DNA of 64,000 bases from Ga0077555 sp963761475. GTDB lineage: Bacteria > Pseudomonadota > Alphaproteobacteria > Rhizobiales > Hyphomicrobiaceae. A program made the position numbers and the translations under genes. The notes beneath the pieces were generated by a model. It made no database searches. It had not been told where the DNA came from and worked only from the letters and a program-made list of their open reading frames with translations. Within the stretch, counting starts at the first letter, position 1. Every line of letters starts with the position of its first letter. The DNA is taken from NCBI GenBank assembly GCA_963761475.1, contig CAVXGT010000019.1:62001-126000 (forward strand), read 5' to 3'. Of this stretch, positions 25,632-34,768 are shown in pieces.

Positions 25632-27470
25632 ATGGCACTTGCGGCGCGCAAGCTTTTCGATCCGGCGGCAGCGGATGGCACCCGGCCGTTTCTGGGCGTG
25701 GAGAAGTCGGCACGCGGATTCGTCTGGCGCGAGCGGCTGGAGGCGGGCGGGCACAACCTGGCGACGATGATCAGCCAGCGCCACGGACTGCCCGAAGTGC
25801 TGGGGCGGATCCTGGCGGCGCGGGGCATCGGCGTTGACGATGTGGCGGTGACTCTGGAGCCCACGATCAAAGCGCTGATGCCGGACCCATCGAGCCTCGT
25901 CGACATGGACAAGGCTGCGCAACGCATCGCGGATGCAATCGAGAAACGCGAGGCGGTGGCGATCTTCGGCGACTATGACGTCGACGGCGCGTGCTCTTCG
26001 GCGCTGCTGCGCCGCTTCCTGATGATGCACGGACAAGACGGGCGGATCTACATTCCGGACCGGATCTTCGAGGGCTATGGGCCCAATCCTGGCGCCATCG
26101 AGACGCTCGTGAAGGAAGGCGCGCGGCTGATCGTGACGGTCGACTGCGGGGTGACGAGCTTCGAGGCGCTGGGGCACGCCAAGGCGCTCGGCGCGGACGT
26201 GGTGGTGCTCGACCATCACCAGGCGGATGAGCGGTTGCCGGCGGTGGACGCGGTGGTCAATCCCAACCGGCAGGACGATCTGTCGGGGCTCGGGCACCTC
26301 TGCGCGGCCGGCGTCGTGTTCATGACGCTGGTGGCAACGGCGCGGACGCTCAGGGAGCGGGGCTATTACGGCAAGGGGGTGCCGGCGCCCGACCTGCTGT
26401 CGTTGCTGGATCTCGTTGCGCTGGCGACGGTTGCCGACGTGGTGCCGCTGCAGACGCTCAACCGGGCGTTCGTGGTGAAGGGGCTCGAAGTGATGCGCCA
26501 GCGCCAGAACACGGGGCTTAGGGCGTTGCTGGACGCGGCCGCACTCAATCAGCCGCCGACGCCCTATCATCTGGGCTTCGTGCTGGGGCCGCGGATCAAT
26601 GCCGGCGGGCGGATCGGGGATGCGGCGCTCGGTGCGCGGCTGTTGTCGATCGACGACGAGACGGAAGCTGCGAAAATCGCGGCGCTGCTCGACAAGCTCA
26701 ATCGCGAGCGCAAGGCCATAGAGACGGCGATGCTGGAGGCGGCAACGGCGGAGGCCGACCGGCTGGTGGACGAAGATCCAGACCTGCCGATGGTGCTGGT
26801 CGGCTCGGCGGAATGGCACAAGGGTGTGGTCGGGCTGGTGGCCTCGCGGCTGGTCGAACGGTTCCGGCGGCCGGCGTGCGTGATCGCGTGGGAGGAGAAG
26901 GGCGTCGGTACGGGTTCGCTGCGCTCGATTGCCGGCGTCGATATCGGGGCGGCGGTACGGGCGCTGACGGCAGAGGGCCTGCTGGTCAAGGGCGGCGGGC
27001 ATGCCATGGCCGCGGGGCTGACGGTGGCCGCCGACAAGGTCGATCAGATCAAGGCGCGTTTTGCCGAGATGCTGCGGGATACCTCGAGCGCGGCGCGGGC
27101 AACGACGGCACTGGAGATCGACGGGGCACTGACGCCGGCGGGCGTGTCGGAGGAGTTCATCGAGCTCGTCGAGAAGGCTGGACCGTTCGGGCAGGGCAAT
27201 CCTGCGCCGCGGTTCGTGTTTCCAGCGCACAGGGTTCGGTTTGCGAAGGTGATGGGCGAGGCGCACTTGCGCTGCACGTTGGAGGCTGGCGACGGCTCGC
27301 GGCTCGATGCAATCGCATTTCGCGCCGTGGGGCAGCCGGTCGGCGACCTGCTGCAGAACTCGAACGGCATGCCGCTGCATGTCGCCGGTCATCTCCGGCG
27401 CGACACCTGGGGCGGGCGCAACCGTCTCGAGTTGCAGATCGAGGATGTGGCGGAGCCGGCGGGTCGCTGA
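25632..27470 (+). CDS. recJ: single-stranded-DNA-specific exonuclease RecJ
   Basis: 612-residue RecJ, the 5'-3' single-strand exonuclease of recombination and mismatch repair. The DHH-phosphoesterase motifs are all visible: FGDYDVDGACS at 112-122, VTVDCGVTS, VVLDHHQADE (the DHH), then a DHHA1 domain with GGGHAMAAGLTV and a C-terminal OB domain ending in ELQIEDV. The length is normal for alphaproteobacteria. AGGGGA precedes ATG 25632. It stands alone; the divergent 2Fe-2S gene and the convergent NTF2-like gene share no obvious function with it. Confidence 0.95.
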   Translation: MALAARKLFDPAAADGTRPFLGVEKSARGFVWRERLEAGGHNLATMISQRHGLPEVLGRILAARGIGVDDVAVTLEPTIKALMPDPSSLVDMDKAAQRIADAIEKREAVAIFGDYDVDGACSSALLRRFLMMHGQDGRIYIPDRIFEGYGPNPGAIETLVKEGARLIVTVDCGVTSFEALGHAKALGADVVVLDHHQADERLPAVDAVVNPNRQDDLSGLGHLCAAGVVFMTLVATARTLRERGYYGKGVPAPDLLSLLDLVALATVADVVPLQTLNRAFVVKGLEVMRQRQNTGLRALLDAAALNQPPTPYHLGFVLGPRINAGGRIGDAALGARLLSIDDETEAAKIAALLDKLNRERKAIETAMLEAATAEADRLVDEDPDLPMVLVGSAEWHKGVVGLVASRLVERFRRPACVIAWEEKGVGTGSLRSIAGVDIGAAVRALTAEGLLVKGGGHAMAAGLTVAADKVDQIKARFAEMLRDTSSAARATTALEIDGALTPAGVSEEFIELVEKAGPFGQGNPAPRFVFPAHRVRFAKVMGEAHLRCTLEAGDGSRLDAIAFRAVGQPVGDLLQNSNGMPLHVAGHLRRDTWGGRNRLELQIEDVAEPAGR

Positions 27471-27644
27471 CACTTGCACTCGGGGTGTTGGTCACGCGTC
27501 GTGCGTTCGATCCCGGCTCGCGTCGCGGCGAAGGGCCGCTTCTCGGCCGGGATGAGGTGGTCAGCTTTGCGGCCGGGAGCGCGAGCGAGGGCTAGGCCTG
27601 TGGGCTAGGCCCTACGGGGGGTGACGCTGGCGGCCGGGGCTGGA

Positions 27645-28016
27645 TCAGGCGATCTTGGTCGAGTGCCACACCACCATCTGCCAGCGGCCGTCGCGCTGGG
27701 TGTAGACATCGGTAAAACGGACGCGGAAGTCCAAGGCATTGCCGCCGGAATTGACCTTGATGTGAGCTTCGCCGGTCAGCACGACGCTGTCGCCCAGATC
27801 CTGCGCCTTGACGTCTGAGGGGATCACCGAGCTGTAGACCGTGGAGCCCGATTGCATGTTGGCGATCAGGCTCTGCTTGGTGTCGAGGCGGGCGGAGGAG
27901 TGGGTGTAGACGAGGTCGTCGCCGAGCACCGATTCCAGGGTGGCGATATCCTTGCTGGCCATGGCCTGCATGCGCTTCTTGTCGAGTGCGATGATGGTCT
28001 CGCCGTTACCTGCCAT
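27645..28016 (-). CDS. NTF2-like / SnoaL-fold protein
   Basis: 123-residue cone-shaped NTF2-like protein of the DUF4440/SnoaL type: an N-terminal helix (IIALDKKRMQAMASKDIATLE), the DDLVYTHSSA strand, and a curved sheet ending GRWQMVVWHSTKI. There is no signal peptide, so it is cytoplasmic. Members bind small hydrophobic ligands or act as isomerases/hydrolases, but no catalytic set can be assigned here. AGGAG precedes ATG 28016; the longer frame to 28115 is rejected. It is divergent from the flavin monooxygenase gene with 180 bp between them and could be coregulated with it. Confidence 0.8.
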   Translation of the reverse strand: MAGNGETIIALDKKRMQAMASKDIATLESVLGDDLVYTHSSARLDTKQSLIANMQSGSTVYSSVIPSDVKAQDLGDSVVLTGEAHIKVNSGGNALDFRVRFTDVYTQRDGRWQMVVWHSTKIA

Positions 28017-28198
28017 ATGGGCTCTCCTGTCGATTGATCGGCCCCGCGGTTGCGAAGGCTCCGGGTGGGGCACGCCTGCACAATTGCAGATCGCAGGGGA
28101 TCGGGGCAACATCAACGGATGGCGCCATGAGCAGTCACGGCCCCCTGCCAGGGTTCAAAGGCAGGGGGGGCTCGTTCGCTCAAGCAAGGGAGGCCCCA

Positions 28199-29314
28199 AT
28201 GGCACGCGACGAAATCACTTTCGGCTGGTTCCTGCCCTCGAGTGGGGATGCGACGAGCCTCGGCGATCCCAATGGGCGGATCCCGTCGAGCCGGGCGGTG
28301 TTCGACGAAGTGGTCGACGTGGTGGACACATCCGGCTTCAGCTACATGCTGATCCCCGTCAACACGACCTGCTGGGAAGCCACGGTGCTGGCCTCGTACT
28401 ATGTGGCGAAGACGCGCAACGTGGCGCCGCTGATTGCGCTCAGGGCGGGCTACGTCAACCCGGCGCTGTCGGCGCGGATCTTCGCGACGCTCGACCAGAT
28501 GTCGGAAGGGCGGCTGTGCATCAACCTGATTGCCGGCATCAATGACGACGAGGCGATCGCCGACGGCATTCATGACGCCAAGGCCGTGCGCTACGAGAAG
28601 ATGGACGAGGAAGTCGAGATCATGAAGCGGCTGTGGGCGTCGAAGGAGCCCATCGGCTATGTCGGCAAGCACTATCAGGTGAACCAGGTGGTGGAGCCCA
28701 AACCCTTCCAGAAACCACATCCGCCGTTCTTCCTGGGTGGGGGATCGGCGCAGGCTGCGGAAATCTCCGCCAAGCATTCGACGGTGCATCTGTTCTGGGG
28801 CGACAAGCCCGAAGTCATTGCCGGCAAGGTTCGCGACATGCGGGCGCTGGCACAGCGCCATGGCCGGGAGCACGCGATCAATTTCGGGATGCGGCTGCAG
28901 ATCATCTGCCGGGATAGCGAGGAGGCGGCGTGGGCGGAGGCGCGGCGGTTGATCAGCGGGGCCAAGCGCTTCGACTTCATCAACATGCGCACGGGGGCGT
29001 CGGCGGTCGAGGGCATCAAGCGGACGTCGGATGCGAATCGGCGGGTGTGGGAGCTCCTCGAGGAATCGGGCGACGAGATGAAGATCCATCCGCATCTATG
29101 GACGGGAATCTCGACGGTGCGGATCGGGGCGGGAATCGCCGTTGTCGGCAATCCGGAGCAGGTGGCGGCGACACTGCAGGAATTCGTCGATGCGGGCTGC
29201 TCGACGTTCTGCCTGTCGGGCTATCCGCATGCGGAGGCGGCGCGCACGTTCGCTGCGAAAGTGATGCCCTACTTCAAGGGCCGGATCGCCGACGCATTGC
29301 CGCGGGTGGCGTGA
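28199..29314 (+). CDS. luciferase-like (LLM class) FMN-dependent monooxygenase, SsuD-like
   Basis: 371-residue member of the bacterial-luciferase TIM-barrel family, most like alkanesulfonate monooxygenase SsuD and dimethylsulfone monooxygenase. It opens with ITFGWFLPS, and shows LIALRAGYVNPA, a RLCINLIAG segment, a YEKMDEEVEIMKRLW helix and FFLGGGSAQAAEISAKHS with a WGDKPE turn, as in SsuD. It would use FMNH2 from a separate reductase, which is not adjacent. AGGGAGG precedes ATG 28199. Sulfur scavenging is a reasonable guess from family likeness, but no ssu transport genes are present here. Confidence 0.8.
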   Translation: MARDEITFGWFLPSSGDATSLGDPNGRIPSSRAVFDEVVDVVDTSGFSYMLIPVNTTCWEATVLASYYVAKTRNVAPLIALRAGYVNPALSARIFATLDQMSEGRLCINLIAGINDDEAIADGIHDAKAVRYEKMDEEVEIMKRLWASKEPIGYVGKHYQVNQVVEPKPFQKPHPPFFLGGGSAQAAEISAKHSTVHLFWGDKPEVIAGKVRDMRALAQRHGREHAINFGMRLQIICRDSEEAAWAEARRLISGAKRFDFINMRTGASAVEGIKRTSDANRRVWELLEESGDEMKIHPHLWTGISTVRIGAGIAVVGNPEQVAATLQEFVDAGCSTFCLSGYPHAEAARTFAAKVMPYFKGRIADALPRVA

Positions 29315-29319
29315 GGGTC

Positions 29320-29345
29320 TCGCTCACGGTGCGTGCCACGCTGCT
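29320..29345 (+). repeat. dispersed 26-bp intergenic repeat, copy 2
   Basis: More divergent copy reading TCGCTCACGGTGCGTGCC followed by ACGCTGC, six bases after the monooxygenase stop codon. Confidence 0.5.
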
Positions 29346-29498
29346 TAGGGTGTTTTGAGAGACTGATTCACGTCTTCGGTGGAAGCAAGCTGCTTCCACC
29401 TCAGCCGATCAGGCTCTTGGGCCAGCGTTGCGCCTTCCATGCGTTGCGCCTCCGGATGCCCACAGGCAACCGGCACCGCATCCGGCGCGTTGCTAGGG

Positions 29499-29653
29499 CG
29501 TAGCTTGGGTTAGCCGGGCACGTCCGAGCTGGAAGCGAAGGCGTGCGACCCGGCGTAACCCAACACAGGTGTGTGGGTGGCGCTGTTGGGTTACGCGCGG
29601 GTCTCCATCCGCGTACACCGCAGCCTGCCGGGCCGACGCTAACCCAACCTACG
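29499..29653. repeat. composite palindromic element with TTGGGTTA core
   Basis: Two nested inverted repeats. Outer arms are 29499-29514 and 29638-29653, 16 bp with one mismatch (CGTAGCTTGGGTTAGC at left). Inner arms are 29553-29565 and 29584-29596, 13 bp and perfect (CGTAACCCAACA core), with an 18-base loop. The sequence resembles a TTGGGTTA-type palindrome that I recall as dispersed in many proteobacterial genomes. Confidence 0.75.
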
Positions 29654-29723
29654 GGTCGTTGCGCCTTCGGATTCCGACCAGCATCCGGCGGAGGGGGCGC
29701 CGCAAAGCGGCAGGCGGACATGG

Positions 29724-29758
29724 CAAAGGCCCCGCGGCTCCAAGAGCAGCGAGGCCTT
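29724..29758 (-). terminator. hairpin after the NtrC-type regulator gene
   Basis: On the minus strand AAGGCCTCGC pairs with GCGGGGCCTT around a short inner hairpin, followed by TTTGCC. It lies about 57 bp past the end of the regulator gene. The T-tract is weak. Confidence 0.45.
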
Positions 29759-29814
29759 CACGGCTTTCCGGCCGGTGTTTGCGATTGCCGACCTGCAGGC
29801 TACATCGATCGGCC

Positions 29815-31341
29815 TCAGTTGGCGCGGCCTTCGAGCCCGTAGTCGCGCATCTTGCGGTAGAGCGTGGAGCGGCCGATGTTGAGGCGCTTTGCGACCTCGG
29901 TCATGTGGCCGCGATAGCGCCCGAGGGCAAGGCGGATCATGTCGGCCTCGATGTCCTCGAGAGAACGGATCTCGCCGGTGGCATCGACAGCGGGGATGCC
30001 AAGGGCGTTCCTGCCGGTGCCGTTGAGCTCGACGGTCTGAGGCACGGTGGCCTCGGCGCCGAGCAGGGCCGGGCCCGAGTAGATCGGCGTTTCCTCGACC
30101 TGACCGGGGGCAGCGGGGACGTCGGTGTTGAAGCCTTCGACGTGGGCTGCGATCTGCGGGAACTCGGCAACGGTGAGCTCGGAGCCGTCGGCCAGCACAA
30201 CAGCGCGGAAGACGGCATTCTCGAGCTGGCGGACGTTGCCGGGCCAGGAGTAGGACGTGAGCAGGCGCAGGGCGTCCTCGCTGATGCCGGAGAGGCGCTT
30301 GCCCTCCTCGGCGGCAAAGCGGGTGAGGAAGTGGCGTGCGAGCTGGGGTACGTCGACGAGGCGCTGGCGCAGGGCCGGGACCGAGATCGGGAAGACGTTG
30401 AGGCGGTAGTAGAGGTCCTCGCGGAACTTGCCTTCCTTGACGAGCTGGATCATGTCGCGATTGGTGGCGGCGATCAGGCGGAAGTCGACCTTGACCGGAC
30501 GCTTTGCACCGACCGGCTCGATCTCGCCTTCTTGGAGGGCGCGTAGCAGCTTGACCTGGGTGTCGAGGGGCAACTCGCCGACCTCGTCGAGAAACAAGGT
30601 GCCGCCGTCGGCCTCGAGGAACTTGCCGGTGCGCTTGTCGACGGCGCCGGTGAAGGAGCCTTTCTCGTGGCCGAACAGGATCGACTCGACGAGGTTCTCG
30701 GGAATCGCGCCGCAGTTGACGGTGACGAACGGCTTACCGGCGCGGGCGCTCTCGCCCTGGATGGCGCGGGCGATCAGCTCCTTGCCGACACCGGATTTGC
30801 CTTCGATCAGCACCGCGATGTTGCCGGTGGAGGCGGCGGCACGGCGGCCGAGAGAGACAACGCGCTCCATGGCCTGGCTCTGCATCACCAGGTCGTCGAA
30901 GGTGAGCGTGCCCTCGTTGCGCTTCTTGATGCGGGTGATCTCGCCCTGGAGGGCCTCGATCTTGAGGGCCGTCTTGATGGAAACGTCGAGGCGATCGGGG
31001 CTCGCGGGCTTGACGACGAAATCGACGGCACCGGCGCGGATGGCGCTGATGGCGGTGTCGATCGAGCCGTGGGCCGTCTGCACGATGATGGGCGGTACGC
31101 CGGGCTTCTGGCCGACGCGCTCGAGCACGGCCATGCCGTCGGTGCCGGGCATGACGAGATCGAGAAGGACGAGGCTCAGATTGGCGGCTTCGGGACCTTC
31201 GAGGATGGAAAGGGCCTGCTCGCCACCTTGGGCGACCCGCGTCTCGAAGCCGAGACGCTTGATCATTTCCTCGAGGATGCGACGCTGGGCGGGGTCGTCA
31301 TCGACGACGAGGACACGCTTGACCATTTGCGACAGACTCAC
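29815..31341 (-). CDS. sigma-54-dependent response regulator (NtrC family)
   Basis: 508-residue three-domain activator. The receiver domain (8-125) has VDDD, the phosphorylated Asp61 in LLDLVMPG and Lys in VVKPAS. The AAA+ domain has Walker A GKSGVGKE, the sigma-54 contact loop GSFTGA (Ser instead of Ala), Walker B GGTLFLDEVGEL and the R-finger SWPGNVRQLEN. A Pro/Ala linker leads to a Fis-type helix-turn-helix (AKRLNIGRSTLYRKM). The start could be GTG 31341 or ATG 31326 (M-V-K-R-V). No kinase is adjacent, and its target promoters are unknown. Confidence 0.9.
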   Translation of the reverse strand: MSLSQMVKRVLVVDDDPAQRRILEEMIKRLGFETRVAQGGEQALSILEGPEAANLSLVLLDLVMPGTDGMAVLERVGQKPGVPPIIVQTAHGSIDTAISAIRAGAVDFVVKPASPDRLDVSIKTALKIEALQGEITRIKKRNEGTLTFDDLVMQSQAMERVVSLGRRAAASTGNIAVLIEGKSGVGKELIARAIQGESARAGKPFVTVNCGAIPENLVESILFGHEKGSFTGAVDKRTGKFLEADGGTLFLDEVGELPLDTQVKLLRALQEGEIEPVGAKRPVKVDFRLIAATNRDMIQLVKEGKFREDLYYRLNVFPISVPALRQRLVDVPQLARHFLTRFAAEEGKRLSGISEDALRLLTSYSWPGNVRQLENAVFRAVVLADGSELTVAEFPQIAAHVEGFNTDVPAAPGQVEETPIYSGPALLGAEATVPQTVELNGTGRNALGIPAVDATGEIRSLEDIEADMIRLALGRYRGHMTEVAKRLNIGRSTLYRKMRDYGLEGRAN

Positions 31342-31541
31342 TCAACAAAAAGCTGACTGAAAGCCACTGCCTGCCGGATGGATCGGGAGATCCAACTTCG
31401 TACAGGCGCTCATACTTGGCTTACTCACAGGTGGGAGAGTGCCCAATAAGAGTAAATGTATCGTTTCGGGACGGCGTGATTTGTCGCTTTTTGCGTCAGG
31501 TGTGGCGATAGTCCTGAGAAAAGTGCCGAAAAGGACCATTT

Positions 31542-32135
31542 ATGAACGAAACAGACGGCCGGGTGCTGCTGGGAAAGATCGTTGGCGCGCAGGGCCTCAA
31601 GGGCGAGGTCGTGGTGCATGCCTACACCGAAGCGCCTGAGGATGTGGCCGCCTATGGGCCGCTTTCGAGCGCGGACGGGGCGCGCTCGTACGAACTCAAA
31701 GTGGTGCGGGTTGCGGAAAAAGGCGTGATCGCACGCATCTCGGGCGTGGGCGACCGGACGGCGGCGGAGCGGCTCAAGGGTACGGAACTTTGGATCGACC
31801 GGGGCCGGCTGCCGGAGCCCGAGGCGGACGAGTTCTATCATGCCGACCTGATCGGGCTTGCGGCGGTCGATCCGGATGGAGCGGAGATCGGGCGTGTGGT
31901 CGGCGTGCAGAACTATGGCGCAGGCGACCTGATCGAGGTCCGGCTGGCCGGGGGCAAGCGCACTGAACTCGTCGCCTTCACGCCCGCCTTCGTACCCGAG
32001 GTCAATCTGGAAAAGCGCCAAGTGGTGGTGGTTCTGGCCGGCAGTGAGACGGAGGACGAGGGCGGGGAAGGGGAAGGCGGGGAGCGCGAAGGTGGAGACG
32101 ACACAAGCGGGGCGGGCGGGGCGCAACCGGCCTGA
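31542..32135 (+). CDS. rimM: ribosome maturation factor RimM
   Basis: 197-residue RimM, which binds S19 in the assembling 30S head. The N-terminal barrel begins LLGKIVGAQGLKGEVVVHAYTE, and the PRC-barrel carries the EFYHADLIGL and AFVPEV signatures, with the usual linker between. AAAGGA six bases upstream fixes the start. The last 28 residues are an acidic Glu/Gly/Asp-rich tail not part of the fold. In most bacteria rimM lies between rpsP and trmD; here neither is adjacent. The leucyl aminopeptidase gene follows 116 bp later. Confidence 0.9.
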   Translation: MNETDGRVLLGKIVGAQGLKGEVVVHAYTEAPEDVAAYGPLSSADGARSYELKVVRVAEKGVIARISGVGDRTAAERLKGTELWIDRGRLPEPEADEFYHADLIGLAAVDPDGAEIGRVVGVQNYGAGDLIEVRLAGGKRTELVAFTPAFVPEVNLEKRQVVVVLAGSETEDEGGEGEGGEREGGDDTSGAGGAQPA

Positions 32136-32251
32136 GCTCAGCGCCTGGCCATCCGACTACCGGGCGGGGACCAACCACATTAAACTCGCCACGAGTGACT
32201 CACAGCGACGCCGCCGGCACCTGCAGCGGATTTTTGGGAAATGGACTTGTC

Positions 32252-33700
32252 ATGACTGATAGCAGCATCCGTTCGAGCGCCACGAGCATGGGCGAGGCTT
32301 ATCTGGCAACGGGTGCGGGCGGTGATGCCTTGCCGGTGTGGCTGGTGCGTTCCGGAGAAGTTGCGGGCGGGGGAGCTGGGCGGCTGCCGGCTGCCCATGC
32401 ACAATGGCTCGCCAGCATCGGTTTCAAGGGCCGGCGGCGGCAATTTGCGCTCCTGCCCGGCGCTGACGGCGCACTTGCCGGTGCGGTGCTCGGTCTCGGC
32501 AAGGCCGGCGACGGAGGGCTCTACGAACCCGACGAGACACTGGTCGGGCTGCTGCCGGGCCTGCTGCCGGCGGGAAACTGGAAGCTCGTAACAGGGCTTG
32601 GGCAGCCGGAGCTCGCGGCACTGGCGTGGGGCCTCGGGGCCTATAGGTTCCAGCGCTACAAGTCCGGCGCGGGCGAGGCGCTGGCGCGGCTGGCGATGCC
32701 GGAGGGCGTCGATGGCGCCGCGGTGATCGCGGCTGCTGAGGCGGTGGCGCTCGGGCGCGACCTGATCAACACGCCGGCGAGCGACATGGGCCCGAATGAG
32801 CTCGAGCAGGCGGCGCGGGGGCTGGCGCAGCATCACGGGGCTGCGGTGTCGTCGGTGGTCGGCGAAGAGCTGGTGCAGCGCAACTTTCCGCTCATCCACG
32901 CGGTGGGGCGGGCCAGCCCGCGGCCGCCACGGCTTGTCGATATGAGCTGGGGGCGGGCGGATGCGCCCAAGGTGACGGTGGTCGGCAAGGGCATCACGTT
33001 CGACACGGGTGGGCTGGACCTGAAGCCAGCGAGCGCGATGCTTCTGATGAAGAAGGACATGGGCGGCGCGGCGACAGCGCTGGCTCTGGCGCACATGGTG
33101 ATCGCGGGCAGGCTCGACGTGCGGCTGCGGGTGCTGCTTGCGATTGCGGAGAACAGCGTCTCAGGCAACGCGTTCCGGCCGGGGGACGTGATCCGGAGCC
33201 GGTCGGGCAAGACGGTGGAGATCGGCAACACCGACGCGGAGGGGCGGCTGGTGCTGGCGGATGCGCTGAGCCTGGCCGACGAAGAGGCGCCGGAGCAGCT
33301 TTTCACGTTCGCGACGCTGACGGGGGCGGCGCGGGTAGCGCTCGGGCCGGACATGATGCCGTTCTATGCGACCGATGATGCGCTTGCCGAGGCCTTGGCG
33401 GCGGCAGGTCTGCGCACGGCGGACGCGCTTTGGCGGATGCCGCTCGAGACGCCCTACGAGGGCTGGCTCGACAGTAAGCTCGCCGACATGAACAACGTCT
33501 CGGAAGGGGGCTTTGCGGGTTCGATCGTGGCAGCCGTTTTCCTCAAGAAATTTGTCAAGAAGGCTCGCCGTTTCGCCCATTTCGACATTTATGGATGGCG
33601 GCCGTCGCCGAAACCACTGGGGCCAAAGGGCGGCGAACCGCATGCCGCGCGTGCCGTCTACGAGGTGCTGCGGCAGACCTACGGCCGGGCCCAGGCGTGA
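32252..33700 (+). CDS. M17 leucyl aminopeptidase family protein
   Basis: 482-residue two-zinc M17 aminopeptidase. The catalytic C-terminal domain has VVGKGITFDTGGLDLKP (Lys and Asp ligands; Thr instead of the usual Ser), MKKDMGGAA, and NTDAEGRLVLADAL with the metal ligands Asp and Glu and the bicarbonate-binding Arg. The N-terminal domain is shorter and less conserved than in PepA. The start at 32252 removes 19 unconserved residues. A ribosome site is weak (GGGAAA). An NlpC/P60 gene follows 21 bp later on the same strand, a common alphaproteobacterial pairing that suggests a role in peptide or cell-wall fragment recycling. Confidence 0.9.
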   Translation: MTDSSIRSSATSMGEAYLATGAGGDALPVWLVRSGEVAGGGAGRLPAAHAQWLASIGFKGRRRQFALLPGADGALAGAVLGLGKAGDGGLYEPDETLVGLLPGLLPAGNWKLVTGLGQPELAALAWGLGAYRFQRYKSGAGEALARLAMPEGVDGAAVIAAAEAVALGRDLINTPASDMGPNELEQAARGLAQHHGAAVSSVVGEELVQRNFPLIHAVGRASPRPPRLVDMSWGRADAPKVTVVGKGITFDTGGLDLKPASAMLLMKKDMGGAATALALAHMVIAGRLDVRLRVLLAIAENSVSGNAFRPGDVIRSRSGKTVEIGNTDAEGRLVLADALSLADEEAPEQLFTFATLTGAARVALGPDMMPFYATDDALAEALAAAGLRTADALWRMPLETPYEGWLDSKLADMNNVSEGGFAGSIVAAVFLKKFVKKARRFAHFDIYGWRPSPKPLGPKGGEPHAARAVYEVLRQTYGRAQA

Positions 33701-33721
33701 AGCGCCGGAGACGACGAGACC

Positions 33722-34601
33722 ATGGCAAACGACAGCGCACCTGACCGGCGCATACACGCGTGGCGGGACGATCTTGCGGATTTAAAGCTCAGTGGCGTGG
33801 TCGAGGCCCGTCGGTTCGTCGAGGGGCGACCGGGCTGGATCTGCCAACCTCAAGCGGCGGTGCGGCAACGCGCTGAAGCGACGAGCTCCGCTCGATACCG
33901 AGGCGCTCTTTGGCGAGCGCGTTAGCGTGTTCGAGATTTCGGATGGCTGGGCGTGGGTGCAACTCGCCGACGACGGCTATGTTGGCTACATCAGGGCCGA
34001 GGCGATCCGGGAGGATGCGTTTGCGCCGACGCACCGGGTGCGAGCGCTGGCGACGTTCGTCTATCCGCGGGCCGACATCAAGGCGCCGCCGACGATGTGT
34101 CTGGCGATGGGAAGCGCGGTCGAGGTCACAGGTAGCGACGAGCGGTTTGCCGCGCTTGCGGGCGGCGGCTTCGTGATCGCCCGGCACCTTTCGGAGGCCG
34201 GGCAAGCGGCGCGCGATTTCGTCGATGTCGCCGAGCGGTTCATTGGCGTGCCGTATCTTTGGGGTGGCCGGACGCGGTACGGGCTCGACTGCTCCGGGCT
34301 GCTGCAGGTTGCGCTGATGGCGGCAGGCTTCGAGGCACCGCGAGACAGCGACATGCAGGAGAAGCAGCTCGGCGCAAGCGTTCTCATTCCGGAAAGCCTC
34401 GAAGGGCTTGAGCGCGGTGACCTCGTGTTCTGGCCGGGGCACGTGGCGATCATGACGGACGGGGTGATGCTGGTCCATGCCAATGCGCATCATATGTGCG
34501 TGGCGGCGGAACCGTTGACGTTGACGGCTGCGCGAGCAAAGCGGACGGGCAGCGAGATCAGCGCCATCAAGAGGCTGCCTGGGCTCGGCAACGGGGGGTG
34601 A
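33722..34601 (+). pseudogene. NlpC/P60 family cell-wall peptidase, single frameshift
   Basis: Bacterial SH3-like plus NlpC/P60 cysteine peptidase, expected to cut the peptide stems of peptidoglycan. From ATG 33722 the frame reads MANDSAPDRRIHAWRDDL to VEARRFVEG, then breaks; the family continues in the next frame from SANLKRRC and LDTEALFGERVSVFE onward. One extra base around 33835-33841 explains it, and removing it gives 292 residues, the normal length. The catalytic Cys is in YGLDCSGLL and the His in WPGHVAIM, with a third polar residue in HANAHHM. Start supported by GAGACGACGAGACC spacing after the aminopeptidase gene. A base-call error is likelier than true loss, since both parts are otherwise intact. 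Confidence 0.85.
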
Positions 34602-34768
34602 TCGGCCGGGATTCGTGAGGCGCGGTGGTGGCCGTGGCTGGGGGCTTGCCGGCAACAGGTGTGGCGGGCGGCGAGGGTGGTGGTTAGCTGTGGTTTACGA
34701 TTTGTAAGCCGCGAGTCAGCACAGTGCTCCGAATCGGCCGTGATGGCCGCAGACGGGGCTCCTGCGAC

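Larger units (their letters stand above)
29315..29814. other. 500-bp gene-free region with nested inverted repeats
   Basis: No credible gene. It starts with a copy of the 26-bp dispersed repeat (29320-29345), then holds a composite palindromic element (29499-29653), and ends with a hairpin that fits a terminator for the leftward regulator gene (29724-29758). Confidence 0.7.
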
